DNA of 64,000 bases. It comes from Candidatus Binatia bacterium. GTDB lineage: Bacteria; Desulfobacterota; Binatia; HRBIN30. Below the pieces are notes generated by a model that saw only the letters and a list, made by a program, of their open reading frames with translations, was not told the DNA's origin and did not search any database. Within the stretch, counting starts at the first letter, position 1, and every line of letters starts with the position of its first letter. The stretch spans positions 1-64,000 of the forward strand of contig BPIR01000001.1 in assembly GCA_026004215.1 (NCBI GenBank), read 5' to 3'. Of the stretch, positions 1 to 9,116 are shown one piece after another. The translations under genes were made by a program, and so were the position numbers.

Positions 1-1137
1 ACCGGCGACGCCCAGGGCAAGCCCGACCGGACGATCACTACAGGTCTGCTGGGGTCAATCCGCTGGTGGTTCGAGATAGTGGTGCGTGGGCTCGGCGGCT
101 CGGCTTGCGACCCGACCAGGCACCAATGTGAAGGCGATCGGCACTGCGTGGTCTGCGAGTTTTTCGGCTGCACCGGCTGGGCGCGGAAGTTTCGGTTCGA
201 GGTGTTGGACCAGAGCGGCAAGACGAAAGCGGCGCAGATCAAAAAGGACGATGTCCTCCAGTTCCGCTTCACCGCGCTGCGCCCAGTTTGCAAGCAAGAG
301 TGGGCGTTGCTCGACCTCACCTTACGACTCATTGCCGAATACGGCGCGATCGGGGGCAAGACGGTGTACAAGCCGAGCGATGAACCAGGTTTGGCAGATC
401 TGGATCTCACCGACTTTCGGGAAGAGAACCAGCGTGTGAGCGTCTGCCGGGGTCGGAAAAGCCTGCCTCTGCAGAAAGGCGATATCATCTTATGCGTAGG
501 AGACACATCGATAACCTCCCTAAATGACGTTCGTGAAGCGACTGAAGGTAAGCTCTCTGGAGAACCGGTGCAGCTCACAATAGAGCGGGAGAGATCAACC
601 CAGCGAATTCGAGCCTGGTTCGGCAAAAGACATCACATTGACCACGGCCTGATCCAAGTTGTGAGTGTTTCTGAAAACCTACAACTCTGCGATAGCGATC
701 AAATGGAAGGATATATTCGGCAGCAACGCTGGCGAAAACCCGGCCACGACGACTTCGCCTGGGCGTCGCTGGCGAACTTCTGGTGCGTGAAGGGTCGGTA
801 CCTCGCGCGACAGAACACCAACACCAGTACCTTCAATCGCATCATCGGAAGACCCGAGCCAAAGGCGCAGTCACAGCAGGGCGACTCGTGGCTCGCCGGG
901 CGGCGCGCCCGCGGCGGCCATAACCCGCAACCTGCAGAGAGCAAGAAGGTCTTCAGCTTCAAAGAGCCTGAGTGTGGGCGACGCACGTTCGGGTTCGTAA
1001 AGCCCGATGTGTTGACCCTAGAGGGCATGCGCCAGCGACTGAATGGCGTATGGCCGGAGTTGAGAGACGAGGAGTTTATTACGGTAGCGGCCATTCTCCA
1101 ACATCTGCTCACCGGTCAGGGAGAAACGAGGTCATGA
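1..1137 (+). CDS. cmr1: Type III CRISPR RAMP protein Cmr1 with PDZ-like insertion (5' partial)
   Basis: The open frame runs from base 1, so the true start lies upstream. Early residues TGLLGSIRWWFE and the Cys-containing segment CVVCEFFGCTGWARKF match the Cmr1 RAMP pattern. Cmr1 binds the 3' end of the crRNA in type III-B-like effector complexes. The phrases EYGAIGGKTVYKPS and IDHGLIQVVS are ordinary Cmr1 core. Between them, at about bases 430-635, lies a segment with QKGDIILCVGDTSITS and GEPVQLTIERE, which reads as the second half of a PDZ domain. That insert is in frame. By hand count bases 481-600 have 59/120 G+C against 74/120 for bases 121-240. The stop overlaps the next start (ATGA at 1134-1137), so the genes are co-translated. 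Family confidence is high; the PDZ reading is an inference from pattern. Confidence 0.85.
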   Translation, partial: TGDAQGKPDRTITTGLLGSIRWWFEIVVRGLGGSACDPTRHQCEGDRHCVVCEFFGCTGWARKFRFEVLDQSGKTKAAQIKKDDVLQFRFTALRPVCKQEWALLDLTLRLIAEYGAIGGKTVYKPSDEPGLADLDLTDFREENQRVSVCRGRKSLPLQKGDIILCVGDTSITSLNDVREATEGKLSGEPVQLTIERERSTQRIRAWFGKRHHIDHGLIQVVSVSENLQLCDSDQMEGYIRQQRWRKPGHDDFAWASLANFWCVKGRYLARQNTNTSTFNRIIGRPEPKAQSQQGDSWLAGRRARGGHNPQPAESKKVFSFKEPECGRRTFGFVKPDVLTLEGMRQRLNGVWPELRDEEFITVAAILQHLLTGQGETRS

Positions 1138-2108
1138 AGTTCGATTTTTACGCCGAACTTGCTGCGCTTCAGGAATCCGCTGCGGACTCGCCTCTACCAC
1201 AAGGCCTGGTTTCGGGCCTCGTGGACAGCTGCACGGTCTGGAACACCAAAGGCAGCGATCAAAGGAACGAGGCGCGTAAATCATACATGAAACAGGCGGC
1301 CAAGAACTGTTTGCGACCCGATCTCGAGCTCGATCGATGGCCGCCCGAGTTGCTCCACCGCGCGTGGCTGGCCTTTAAGGTGGAATTCGAGCTACTGACT
1401 CCCTGGTATTCCAAGGACGACCGGCCCTTTCACGTGCTGGACAATCCCGTGCGCAAGGACCGTGTCTTCGGCGTCCCGTACATGTCCGCGGCGAGCTGGA
1501 AGGGGATGCTGCGCTGGGCCTGCCGGGTGCAGGCTGGTCTCCAGAAGCACCTCGAGCAGGGCAGGCGGTTTGAAGACTGGCGCGATCGCGACTGGATCCT
1601 GCACCTCTTCGGAAAGGAGAAAGGCGAAGAGAAGAAGTTTCATCAGGGCGCGTTGGTCTTCTATCCCACCTGGTTCGACAAGATCGGCTTCGAGGTGATC
1701 AACCCCCATGACCGGGCGCGTCGGGCTGGCACGCAGCCGATCTACTACGAAGTGGTGCCCGGCCGGCGGCCTAACCAGGAAGGTGGGAAAGGCTCGCTCC
1801 GCCTGCTTTACGCCCCATGGCCTGGAATGAAAGCCGCAGCGAAGCCGGAGGAAGTGTTGCCCCACCTGCTGGAAGCCATCGAAGCCCTGCTCGCGACATA
1901 CGGCATCTCGGCCAAGCGCACCGTGGGCTGGGGCACGGCCGACATCACAGAAGTGGCGGGCTTATGGGAAGGGCAGGCCGGCGCCACGTACGGCAACAAA
2001 AAAGGCCTTCGAAAACTCGAAAGGCCGCGACAGCTCCCGCGAGGATCTAAAGCTCTGGGAATACTCCTGGGCGCAGAAGCTCGCGGACGTGCGTTCATCC
2101 GCAGGTGA
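1134..2108 (+). CDS. RAMP superfamily CRISPR effector subunit, Cmr6-like
   Basis: This 324-residue protein overlaps the cmr1 stop by four bases. It contains a SWKGMLRWACR motif typical of RAMP proteins (a serine-tryptophan-lysine-glycine turn after FGVPYMSAA) and ends with the Gly-rich loop AKRTVGWGTADI characteristic of the RAMP/RRM fold. Its position between cmr1 and cas10 and its size suggest the Cmr6 role, capping the backbone near the 3' end of the crRNA. It could also be another divergent RAMP, because the paralogues are hard to tell apart by eye. The start is the ATG at 1134; upstream in-frame codons would extend it into cmr1 and are not needed. Confidence 0.75.
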   Translation: MKFDFYAELAALQESAADSPLPQGLVSGLVDSCTVWNTKGSDQRNEARKSYMKQAAKNCLRPDLELDRWPPELLHRAWLAFKVEFELLTPWYSKDDRPFHVLDNPVRKDRVFGVPYMSAASWKGMLRWACRVQAGLQKHLEQGRRFEDWRDRDWILHLFGKEKGEEKKFHQGALVFYPTWFDKIGFEVINPHDRARRAGTQPIYYEVVPGRRPNQEGGKGSLRLLYAPWPGMKAAAKPEEVLPHLLEAIEALLATYGISAKRTVGWGTADITEVAGLWEGQAGATYGNKKGLRKLERPRQLPRGSKALGILLGAEARGRAFIRR

Positions 2109-2114
2109 CACGCC

Positions 2115-5100
2115 ATGAACCGGACGTCGTCCGATGGCTTCGAGACGCTCCGCGCCCACCGCCCGCTGCTTCTCGCCTGCGAGGCCATCGGCTGGCTGCA
2201 CATGGCCGGGAAGGCGCATCCGGACTTCCTGCGCCACCATGGGGGTGCAGGAGTGGACTACGACGACCGCGAGTGGCTCAACAGCGTCAGTCCACCGTTT
2301 CCATGGGATCAAAAGCTGGCATGGGTGCGCAACGCTGGGCTGACGTCGCATTGGCCGGCTACCCTGACGGACTTTATCAGGAAGCATCGCGACCGCGACG
2401 GCGGCCTCCTGGGCCTTCTGCAGGCGGCTCACGGCATGGCCTCGGGGATCGAGAAGAACGTTCCGACCGCAACGTCGGAGTACCTAAGACAGGGTACCAC
2501 CCACATGTGGCTAGCCTCGCCGTTCGGTCACCCGATGCGCAACCTGTTGGCCGATTCGCCGTCGGTGTTGCTGGACGGTGCCTGGCAAAAGCTCATTGCA
2601 CGAATTGAGAAGCTCCTAGACGAGCTGGTTCAGTTAGCGTCGTCCGTCACGTCCGACATGCAGCCCTGGTGGGACTGGCGCGAGGACGCGATCGGCCCCC
2701 AGGGTTGGCTTCGCGAGGCTTTCCTGCAGACGGTGGCCGAGACCCGCCTGCCGAACAACGACGTGACGCTCTGGGATCAGTCCTACGTGGCAGCCTCCCT
2801 TTTCAAGTCGGCGGTGGCCGGCGCGGTCCTCGCGGGAAACTCGTTTAAGTGGGACAACCAACTAAAGCAGGAAACCCGCTGGCGGGTGCTCACCTTTGGT
2901 TTCGGCACCCACCATTACGAGGCGAGGGCGGTTAAGATCGGGGATTGGACCGGGGCGCGGCGGGACATCGAGCGGTTTTTCGAGCAGGTTCGCCGCTCTC
3001 ATCGAAGGGGACCTGGCGATCGGTTCCCTCGTCTATCGCGACGACGAGACGCTGGCGTTCACCTTCCCCGGCGAGCGGGCAGGCGGGGCGGGCGGTTTCG
3101 ATGACACCAGCGCGCAAGAGCTGAAAGAGGCCATCGCGCAGGAGGTGGATCGTCTTGCGGAGGAGCTCGAAGTTCGAGACGCCGCCCCTGTGCCAGCTTT
3201 CCAAATCGACGCGCTCATTCGTGCCGATGGTGGCGCAACTTCGCGAGGTCCGGAAGACCCTGGCGGTGCCGCTCCACCGCCCTTGGAATATTTCGCCGAC
3301 AAGTGGCAGCACGCCATCCGGTGCCCGTCATGTCTGCCCGGTTTGTCTCGTGCGCCTCAACGAGCCACCAGCCAGCGCCAACACCGACAACACTCGCAAA
3401 AGCTACCCCTGCGGTGTCTGTCGCGAGCGTCAGCGAGGGCGCGTGGATTCGTGGCTTGCCGGCCAGGTGGACACCATCTGGATCTCCGAAGTCGCCGACG
3501 GCAACGACCGGGCTGCGCTGCTCACGCTGAGCTTCGATCTCGAACCGTGGCTTGAGGGCAAGCACGTTGATTCGCTCCGGGCGCAGAGCGTCGCCGACTG
3601 GCGAAGGTTCAATCCTGTGCTCGAGGAGTACTGGAAGCGAAGACCTGAAGACCGAAATCGGATCACGAATCCCGTGCTCCAGGATGAGGCTTTCGGTTCG
3701 GCGCTGCAGGCGATCCAGGATCGGCTCGCCAACGGGCAGCAGCAGGGGTGGAAACTGGACGAAAAGGATTTGCTGCTGGCTAACCTGCAGGAGGGCTACC
3801 GCCATGAGGCTAAGGCCGGCACGGCGTGGCGCGACTACTTCGACCGTATTGTGGAGGATCGCGCCACTGAGGAAGTTGTAAAGTGGAGTGACTCGGACCT
3901 CGCGGCAGACGCTCGGTGGCTGCTTCACCAATTTTTCCGCAAGCTTCCCTCGCCAGGTCGCGTGTACCGTTTTTGGCGCACCGCGGAGCAGTTTTTCGAT
4001 GAGCTACTGGTGCAGTTCCGAGAGATCGCGTCGGCCGATGCGAACCGCTGGCGCACCCGCCGCCTCCTCATAAAGCCGGGAGCCAATTCCTCCAGCGGCT
4101 GGGAGGACCGCGAGACGTATATCGGACACTGGCGCGGCGCGCCGTTCGAGATGGTATACCGTGAAGATCAGAAAGCGTTCGTTACGATCTGCAACCTGGC
4201 ACGGTGCTTCGCGCCGGAAGAAGCCTCGGAGACGCTAAAAAAGGCAAGCCAAAGCGACCGGCTCGAACTCAAAGGAGACGACGGCAAGGCGATGACGCTC
4301 ATGGTCCAGTCCGTCGCAACACCGGAACACCTTGGTACGTATGCGCCCGTCATTCCACTCGATCTCAGCCCGCTCCGGTTTCGCGTGCTCGTGCCGCTCG
4401 ACCGCGCGACGGCGTGCATCGAGGCGGCCGTCGAGAAATGGCGCGAGGAATTCGCGCGGGTGTGGGACCGGATGCCGCTACGCATCGGCGTCGTGGCGTT
4501 TCCGCGCCTCACGCCCTTCCAGGCCGTCATCGAAGCAGCGCGCAACCTCGAGGACGCACTGAGCCGAGACGAGCTGGAAACCTGGCGAGTCGTGCAATGC
4601 CGAACTCGAGAGGGCGTCACTGCCTTGTCTCTGGAGCACGGGAGGGGCCGGGAGTTGGTCCTGGTTCCGACCCGGCTTCCCGACGGCCGCGAGGACGTGT
4701 TCTATCCCTTTATGCGGGTAGAGGACCGGGAGCTGCGCCGGCCCCGGGACTTCCAGCATCCCCAAGGGCAGGTCTACCGCCATGTGGCGGATCTTCGCCC
4801 GGGCGACGGCGTGGTTATCCGCCCGAGTCGCATGGCGGCTGTGTTTTTGGACACGACCGCTCGGCGGTTCGAGCCGCCGGATGTCCGCCCGCTCGGGGAT
4901 TTCGACCGAATGCAGGCCGTATGGGAGCTGCTCGTGCGCCATGCGCCCAGTCTCACCGCGCTCCGCGGGGCTTGGTCGGAAATCGAAGAACGCTCGCGTG
5001 CCTGGCGCGATCCTGACCACCGGTGGCTGCCCGGCGCGGAGTCCCAATGGCTCGGTCTCACGCGGGCAATTCTCGAAGCCCGCCTCGGCATCTCAGGCGC

Positions 5101-5206
5101 GGCACTCGAAACGCTCGTGGAAGCGGCGAGGCGTGGAACCCTGGAGTTGGCCCTCCAGTGGCACCTCACCTGGCTCAAGGAAGGTCTGCAAGGAGCACGA
5201 ACATGA
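2115..5206 (+). pseudogene. Cas10/Csx11-like large subunit (subtype III-C type) split by two frameshifts
   Basis: One large-subunit gene is spread over three frames. It starts at ATG 2115 in one frame (GWLHMAGKAHPDF, then DVTLWDQSYVAASLFKS, typical of Cas10/Cmr2). It shifts +1 near 2985-2998, where DIERFFEQVR should continue into ALIEGDLAIGSLVYRDD. It shifts +1 again near 3165-3185, into PLCQLSKSTRSFVPMVAQ. The rest runs open to 5206 and includes a two-CxxC zinc motif (CPVC and CGVC, about 3340-3435). The segment SLVYRDDETLAFTFP sits where active Cas10 proteins carry GGDD, so no cyclic-oligoadenylate synthase site is visible. Csx11/III-C proteins are known for a degenerate palm. I see no clear N-terminal HD dyad. 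The stop overlaps cmr4 (ATGA). The shifts may be real decay or assembly error. Confidence 0.75.
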
Positions 5207-6177
5207 GCAAGAGTTACGAGAAGTTCACCGTGGTCGGGATGGCGATCGATCCCATCCACGTGGGAACCGGCGGCGCCCGGCTTGGCCGGGTGGATCTCTC
5301 CATCGTCCGCGATCCCGTGACGCGGGTGCCCAAGATTCCCGGATCGAGTTTGGCAGGAGTATGCCGGGCGTATGCAGCGATGGACCAGCAGGAGAAAAAT
5401 CCTAGCCGCCAGGTGAACGGCAAGCCGAAGCCTTATTACCCCGACTGCGCCGGACAGGGCCAACCAGACAAAACGGGGCAAGGCGGCCACTGCGGGCGCC
5501 CCGATTGCCCAATTTGCATTGTCTTCGGTTTCGCGCGCGGAGCCGGGGGCGGGTTTGCTGGACTCGCTGCGTTCAGCGATGGGCACGTCTTGCTGTTTCC
5601 CGTAGCCACCCGGGAGGGGCCCATGTGGGTCACCTGCCCGGACGCGCTGCGGAGGATCGGCCATGAGATCAAGGGAGAGCTGGAGGAGGCTGTCTATCAA
5701 CAAAACAATGGGACGCAGCGGCTGAACCTGGGCTGGCTCCTGCTGGAGCGGAAAAACACCCTCCCCGATGGCAGTCGATGGCCGAGTCTGAACTTGGGGG
5801 TTCCCCAATACATCACGCAGCATGTACTCATCGTCTCCGACAAGCTCTTTGCCCACATCGTGAACAGCAACCTGGAAGTGCGGACTTCGGTGTCCATCGA
5901 CCCCGAAACCGGCGCGGCGGAAGAAGGGGCCTTGTTCAGTTACGAGGCGCTGCCGCGCGCGACGGTGTTGGTGTGGGATGTGATCTGCAAAAATCCGCAG
6001 CATTTCCAGCCTGGTGGGCAGCAGGTAAGCGCTCAAATCAATGGTCAAGCCATCACCGGCCCAACGAACGTCTTCGAGGTCGTCAAAACCGCGCATCCTT
6101 ACCTGGAGTATCTCGGCCTCGGCGGCATGGGCACGCGCGGCATGGGGCGGCTGCGGGTATTGTACCCCGATGGCTAG
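5203..6177 (+). CDS. cmr4: Type III RAMP backbone protein Cmr4
   Basis: This 324-residue protein begins at the ATG overlapping the cas10 stop. Cmr4 is the repeated backbone subunit that cleaves target RNA at 6-nt steps in the effector complex. The N-terminus IDPIHVGTGGARLGRVD followed by VPKIPGSSLAG is a standard Cmr4/Cas7 signature, and the conserved Asp residues in this stretch are candidate RNase residues. A Cys/His-rich insertion (HCGRPDCPICIVFG, with an upstream Cys) probably binds zinc, as in Csm3-type relatives. The C-terminus LEYLGLGGMGTRGMGRL is the Gly-rich RAMP loop. The gene is intact, unlike its upstream neighbour, so the backbone could still be made. Confidence 0.9.
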   Translation: MSKSYEKFTVVGMAIDPIHVGTGGARLGRVDLSIVRDPVTRVPKIPGSSLAGVCRAYAAMDQQEKNPSRQVNGKPKPYYPDCAGQGQPDKTGQGGHCGRPDCPICIVFGFARGAGGGFAGLAAFSDGHVLLFPVATREGPMWVTCPDALRRIGHEIKGELEEAVYQQNNGTQRLNLGWLLLERKNTLPDGSRWPSLNLGVPQYITQHVLIVSDKLFAHIVNSNLEVRTSVSIDPETGAAEEGALFSYEALPRATVLVWDVICKNPQHFQPGGQQVSAQINGQAITGPTNVFEVVKTAHPYLEYLGLGGMGTRGMGRLRVLYPDG

Positions 6178-6230
6178 ATGAGCGCTTCTGGACAGCCGGC
6201 TCAGGCGCAATCAACCCCGGGAGGTGCAGC

Positions 6231-6590
6231 ATGAAGAACCTCGACCTGGCATGTGCGGAACTCGGCCGAGAGCTGGCCGAGTTGAAGGCTGGCAATAAGC
6301 CAATCGAGGAAAAGGTCTTTACCAATGCCCTCAGCGTTTTGGAGGAACAGGGACCGTATGCGTGCTTCCTGTACTTGCAAGCACGCGAGGGTGAGGCAGG
6401 AGAAGAAATCACGAAGCGCAGCGCTCAATTTCTTGAAAAGGTGCTTAACCTGAATACGGGGGGCAAGAAGCCTCTTGAAGCAATTGAGGCGGTCGCAGGC
6501 GATGTGGACGACCTCCTCCTCGCCCGGGATCTGCTGCGGCAAGCCTTCGTGTACGCGCGCTACTACGTCAAGGCGAGGCCCAATGGGTAA
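6231..6590 (+). CDS. cmr5: Small CRISPR effector subunit, Cmr5-like
   Basis: This is a 119-residue, mainly alpha-helical protein preceded by a good ribosome site (GGGAGG, about 6 bases before the ATG). Size, the absence of a RAMP Gly loop and a position directly after cmr4 fit the Cmr5 small subunit, which lines the RNA channel opposite the Cmr4 backbone. The C-terminus DDLLLARDLLRQAFVYARYYVKA fits the helical bundle. It is called mainly on context, size and weak pattern rather than on catalytic motifs, since none are expected. Confidence 0.75.
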   Translation: MKNLDLACAELGRELAELKAGNKPIEEKVFTNALSVLEEQGPYACFLYLQAREGEAGEEITKRSAQFLEKVLNLNTGGKKPLEAIEAVAGDVDDLLLARDLLRQAFVYARYYVKARPNG

Positions 6591-6602
6591 GGGGGCAGCA
6601 GA

Positions 6603-7481
6603 ATGAGCTGGTCGCTCTATCGCTGGACCTGGCAACTTGAATCACCGCTCTACGTGGGCATGCCGCCGGCCGGGAGCCTGAACCGGTGCCGTCTCTACGT
6701 TCCGGCGCGGGCCGTGTGGGGCGCCGTCACTGCGGAAGTTGCTCGTGCCACGGCCAAGAGCGGCTTCCCCAAGTACCAGGAGGTCGGCAAGCGGATCCGC
6801 GACGGCGTGCGCTTCACGTATCTCTTCCCCGCACAGCAGGAGAGAAACAGGTGGCTCGCGTGGCTTCCTCGCTACAAGTCGGCCGCTGGTTTGCTCTGGG
6901 AGCGGGAGGACTCGAGCCCGCCCAGCATCCCCGAGCGCCAGTTCCGAATGCGGCTGCTCTCTACGCGGCCCTCCACCGCCATAGAGCCCTCCACGGACAC
7001 TGCGGCGGAGGGCTCGCTCCGGGAGACCGAATGCCTGAACCCCTTGTGGCGTCCACACGATGGCTTGCCAGCCGGTCCCGTGGCGCTGGTCGGCTACGTT
7101 TTCCTCCGCACGGATCTAGAGAACGAGCTACGTCAAGCGCTGGTAGGGCTCGAGGCGCTCACTCTCGGTGGCGACAACCGTTATGGCCTAGGGTGTGTGC
7201 GCCGGGTCACCTTTGGCGAAGCGGGTGACGTGTTCGGGTGCAAGGTCAATCTGGCGTCCGACCAGCCCGGTGTCGACACCGAACGGGTGCTCGCCCACGG
7301 GGAGCTGAACGCGCAAGCCGGGACGAAGCTGCGGGGAGACATGGAACTCCTGCGCGGGTGGGACTACGGGCAGAGCGATCATTGGCCCACGGCAAAACCG
7401 CTCTGGGTGCCCGGTTCGGTCGCTGACGGACAGGAGCGATGGCAGATTGACTCCACGGGACATTGGACGCGTGCGGCTTGA
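6603..7481 (+). CDS. RAMP protein, Cmr3/Cas5-group
   Basis: This 292-residue RAMP closes the effector operon. The N-terminus TWQLESPLYVGMPPAGSL is a RAMP first strand and turn, and the late segment LTLGGDNRYGLGCVRRV is the Gly-rich loop in the form usual for the Cas5/Cmr3 and Csx10 group. Cmr3 normally caps the crRNA 5' tag next to Cas10. Gene order and size support that role, although Csx10-like proteins cannot be excluded. It starts 12 bases after the small-subunit stop with a GGGGGC-type weak ribosome site. Confidence 0.7.
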   Translation: MSWSLYRWTWQLESPLYVGMPPAGSLNRCRLYVPARAVWGAVTAEVARATAKSGFPKYQEVGKRIRDGVRFTYLFPAQQERNRWLAWLPRYKSAAGLLWEREDSSPPSIPERQFRMRLLSTRPSTAIEPSTDTAAEGSLRETECLNPLWRPHDGLPAGPVALVGYVFLRTDLENELRQALVGLEALTLGGDNRYGLGCVRRVTFGEAGDVFGCKVNLASDQPGVDTERVLAHGELNAQAGTKLRGDMELLRGWDYGQSDHWPTAKPLWVPGSVADGQERWQIDSTGHWTRAA

Positions 7482-7535
7482 TTGGACGTGACCCCAGGTA
7501 GGGCGAGCCAGAATTGCGGGTCGGAGTCAAAGCAC

Positions 7536-7733
7536 ATGAATGTTTTCGATTTGCACGAGAGAGTTCTAACTGACTACCGCGACTTCGTCCGCTCGTTTTT
7601 CCTCATCGCTGACGAGCGGGCGCGGACATTCGTGGCCCGGACCCTCGATGTAGAGAAGCACCCCTGGTCCCACCGGCAGACATGGACCCTTCGCCCGCAA
7701 CCGGAAGGTTTTTCGTGGGGCATCTCCCTGTAA
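7536..7733 (+). pseudogene. Orphan N-terminal fragment of a DUF1998-type helicase
   Basis: This 65-codon reading frame encodes [19 protein letters not shown], followed by LIADERAR. It closely matches the first ~40 residues of the large helicase that starts 1.6 kb downstream at 9113. Similarity stops around residue 43 and the frame ends shortly after. The likely history is either a second helicase copy that lost its body, or a duplication of the helicase 5' end when the AAA ATPase gene at 7788 was inserted. It is unlikely to have helicase function because no motor motif is present. Confidence 0.7.
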
Positions 7734-7787
7734 GAGGGACAAGTCCTATGCAATGCGTCCTTGCAAGAAGGACAGATTGCGGCCAAG

Positions 7788-9116
7788 ATGGCTTGTATGC
7801 CGTTACATCCGGTTCTGCAAGAAAAGCTCGCCGCCGGCCTCGAGCCCGTGAGGCTCGAAGGCGTCACGCCGCGGGATGCTCGGCTGCCTGCCATCAAGAA
7901 CAAGGTCCACACCGTGCTCGGCATGCGGCGGGTCGGCAAAACCACCTTCTTGCGCCAAGTGCAGCAGGAACAGCAGCACGCGCTTGCCCCCGAACGGGCG
8001 GTGTACGTGAGTTTCGATGACGATCGCCTGGCGGATTTGCCCCTGTCCCAACTGGATGCCTTGTTGGAGGAGTACTACCGGTCGTTTCCCCGGCTTCGGG
8101 GCCGAGAGTTGGTGTGGTGGTTGTTCGACGAGATACAGGTGGTCGCAGGCTGGGAGCGGTTCGTCCGGCGCCTGATGGACACCGAGAAGGTGGCGGTGGT
8201 GGTCTCTGGTTCCTCGGCAAGGCTTCTCTCCCGCGAGGTTCACACCTCGTTGCGCGGGCGGGGGTTCGAGACGATCCTCCGCCCGTTCAGCTTCCGCGAG
8301 TTTCTCCGCCATCGCGGTGAAGAGCCGGCCAAGCCCGCCTCTCGGCTGAGTCCGGCGGAGCGATCGCTCATCGAAAGGCGCCTGCTGGAGTTTCTCGAGG
8401 TGGGCGGCTTCCCGGAGGCCCAGGGCCTGGACCTCAAGCTGCGCATCCAATTGCTTCAGAGCTATGTGGACACGTTGCTCTTGCGCGATGTGGTGGAGCG
8501 CTACCAAGTGAGTCAGGTTGCCGCCCTCCGCTGGATCGCTCGGACGTGTCTTCGCAACCCAGCGGCACCCCTCAGTGCCCATGCCCTCTACCGTGACCTC
8601 AAATCCCAGGGACATGCGGTGTCGAAGGACACGGTCCATGCGCTGCTCGGCCACCTCGTGGATGCCTTCTTGTTGATGCTTGTTCCCCTGGCGACCGATT
8701 CCGAGCGGCGACGCAACGCCAATCCCCGCAAGGTTTATTTGGCGGATCCGGGCCTCATTCGCGCCTTTGACGCCAGCGGCCGTACCCAGATTGGCCGCGC
8801 CCTCGAAACCGCAGTGGCAAACGACCTTGTAAGCCGCGGTGCGGAGATCGGATACGTCAAAACCGATGAAGGATTCGAGGTCGATTTTCTCGCTCGCATT
8901 CCCGGCGAGCCGGAGCGGCTCATCCAGGTGTGCGCGGACCCTGGGTCATCCGATGTCCTTGCCCGCGAACTGCGCGCCCTTGCCTCTGCGTCCCGCAGCC
9001 ATCCGCGCGCCGAGCAGGTCCTCGTTGTGCTGACGCGAGAGCAAGCCGCTCACATTTCTGCCGAGCGCGTCCGTGTCCGCACCGCGTACGAGTGGTTTTT
9101 GGGGGAAAGGCAATGA
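7788..9116 (+). CDS. AAA_14 / DUF4143 family ATPase
   Basis: The protein is about 442 residues. Walker A is [11 protein letters not shown], Walker B lies in [12 protein letters not shown], and sensor-like [14 protein letters not shown] follows. The segment [13 protein letters not shown] is a hallmark of the AAA_14 family, and the C-terminal ~120 residues ([19 protein letters not shown]) match DUF4143, a probable PD-(D/E)XK-like fold. The cellular role of these proteins is not established; they behave like mobile accessory or toxin-antitoxin-like genes. ATG 7788 is chosen because an AGAAGGA stretch lies upstream; ATG 7797 is an alternative. Its stop overlaps the helicase start (ATGA at 9113-9116). 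It lies between an orphan helicase N-terminus and the full helicase, suggesting insertion. Confidence 0.85.
   Translation: MACMPLHPVLQEKLAAGLEPVRLEGVTPRDARLPAIKNKVHTVLGMRRVGKTTFLRQVQQEQQHALAPERAVYVSFDDDRLADLPLSQLDALLEEYYRSFPRLRGRELVWWLFDEIQVVAGWERFVRRLMDTEKVAVVVSGSSARLLSREVHTSLRGRGFETILRPFSFREFLRHRGEEPAKPASRLSPAERSLIERRLLEFLEVGGFPEAQGLDLKLRIQLLQSYVDTLLLRDVVERYQVSQVAALRWIARTCLRNPAAPLSAHALYRDLKSQGHAVSKDTVHALLGHLVDAFLLMLVPLATDSERRRNANPRKVYLADPGLIRAFDASGRTQIGRALETAVANDLVSRGAEIGYVKTDEGFEVDFLARIPGEPERLIQVCADPGSSDVLARELRALASASRSHPRAEQVLVVLTREQAAHISAERVRVRTAYEWFLGERQ

Noticed and set aside
4774..6210. 478-codon minus-strand frame over cas10 and cmr4
   Set aside because: It is antisense to genes with clear Cas motifs and has no motif of its own.
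7741..7775. Short inverted repeat GTCCTT-GCAAG-AAGGAC, considered as a CRISPR repeat
   Set aside because: There is only one copy and no regular spacing, so it is not an array; it may be a weak hairpin before the ATPase gene.
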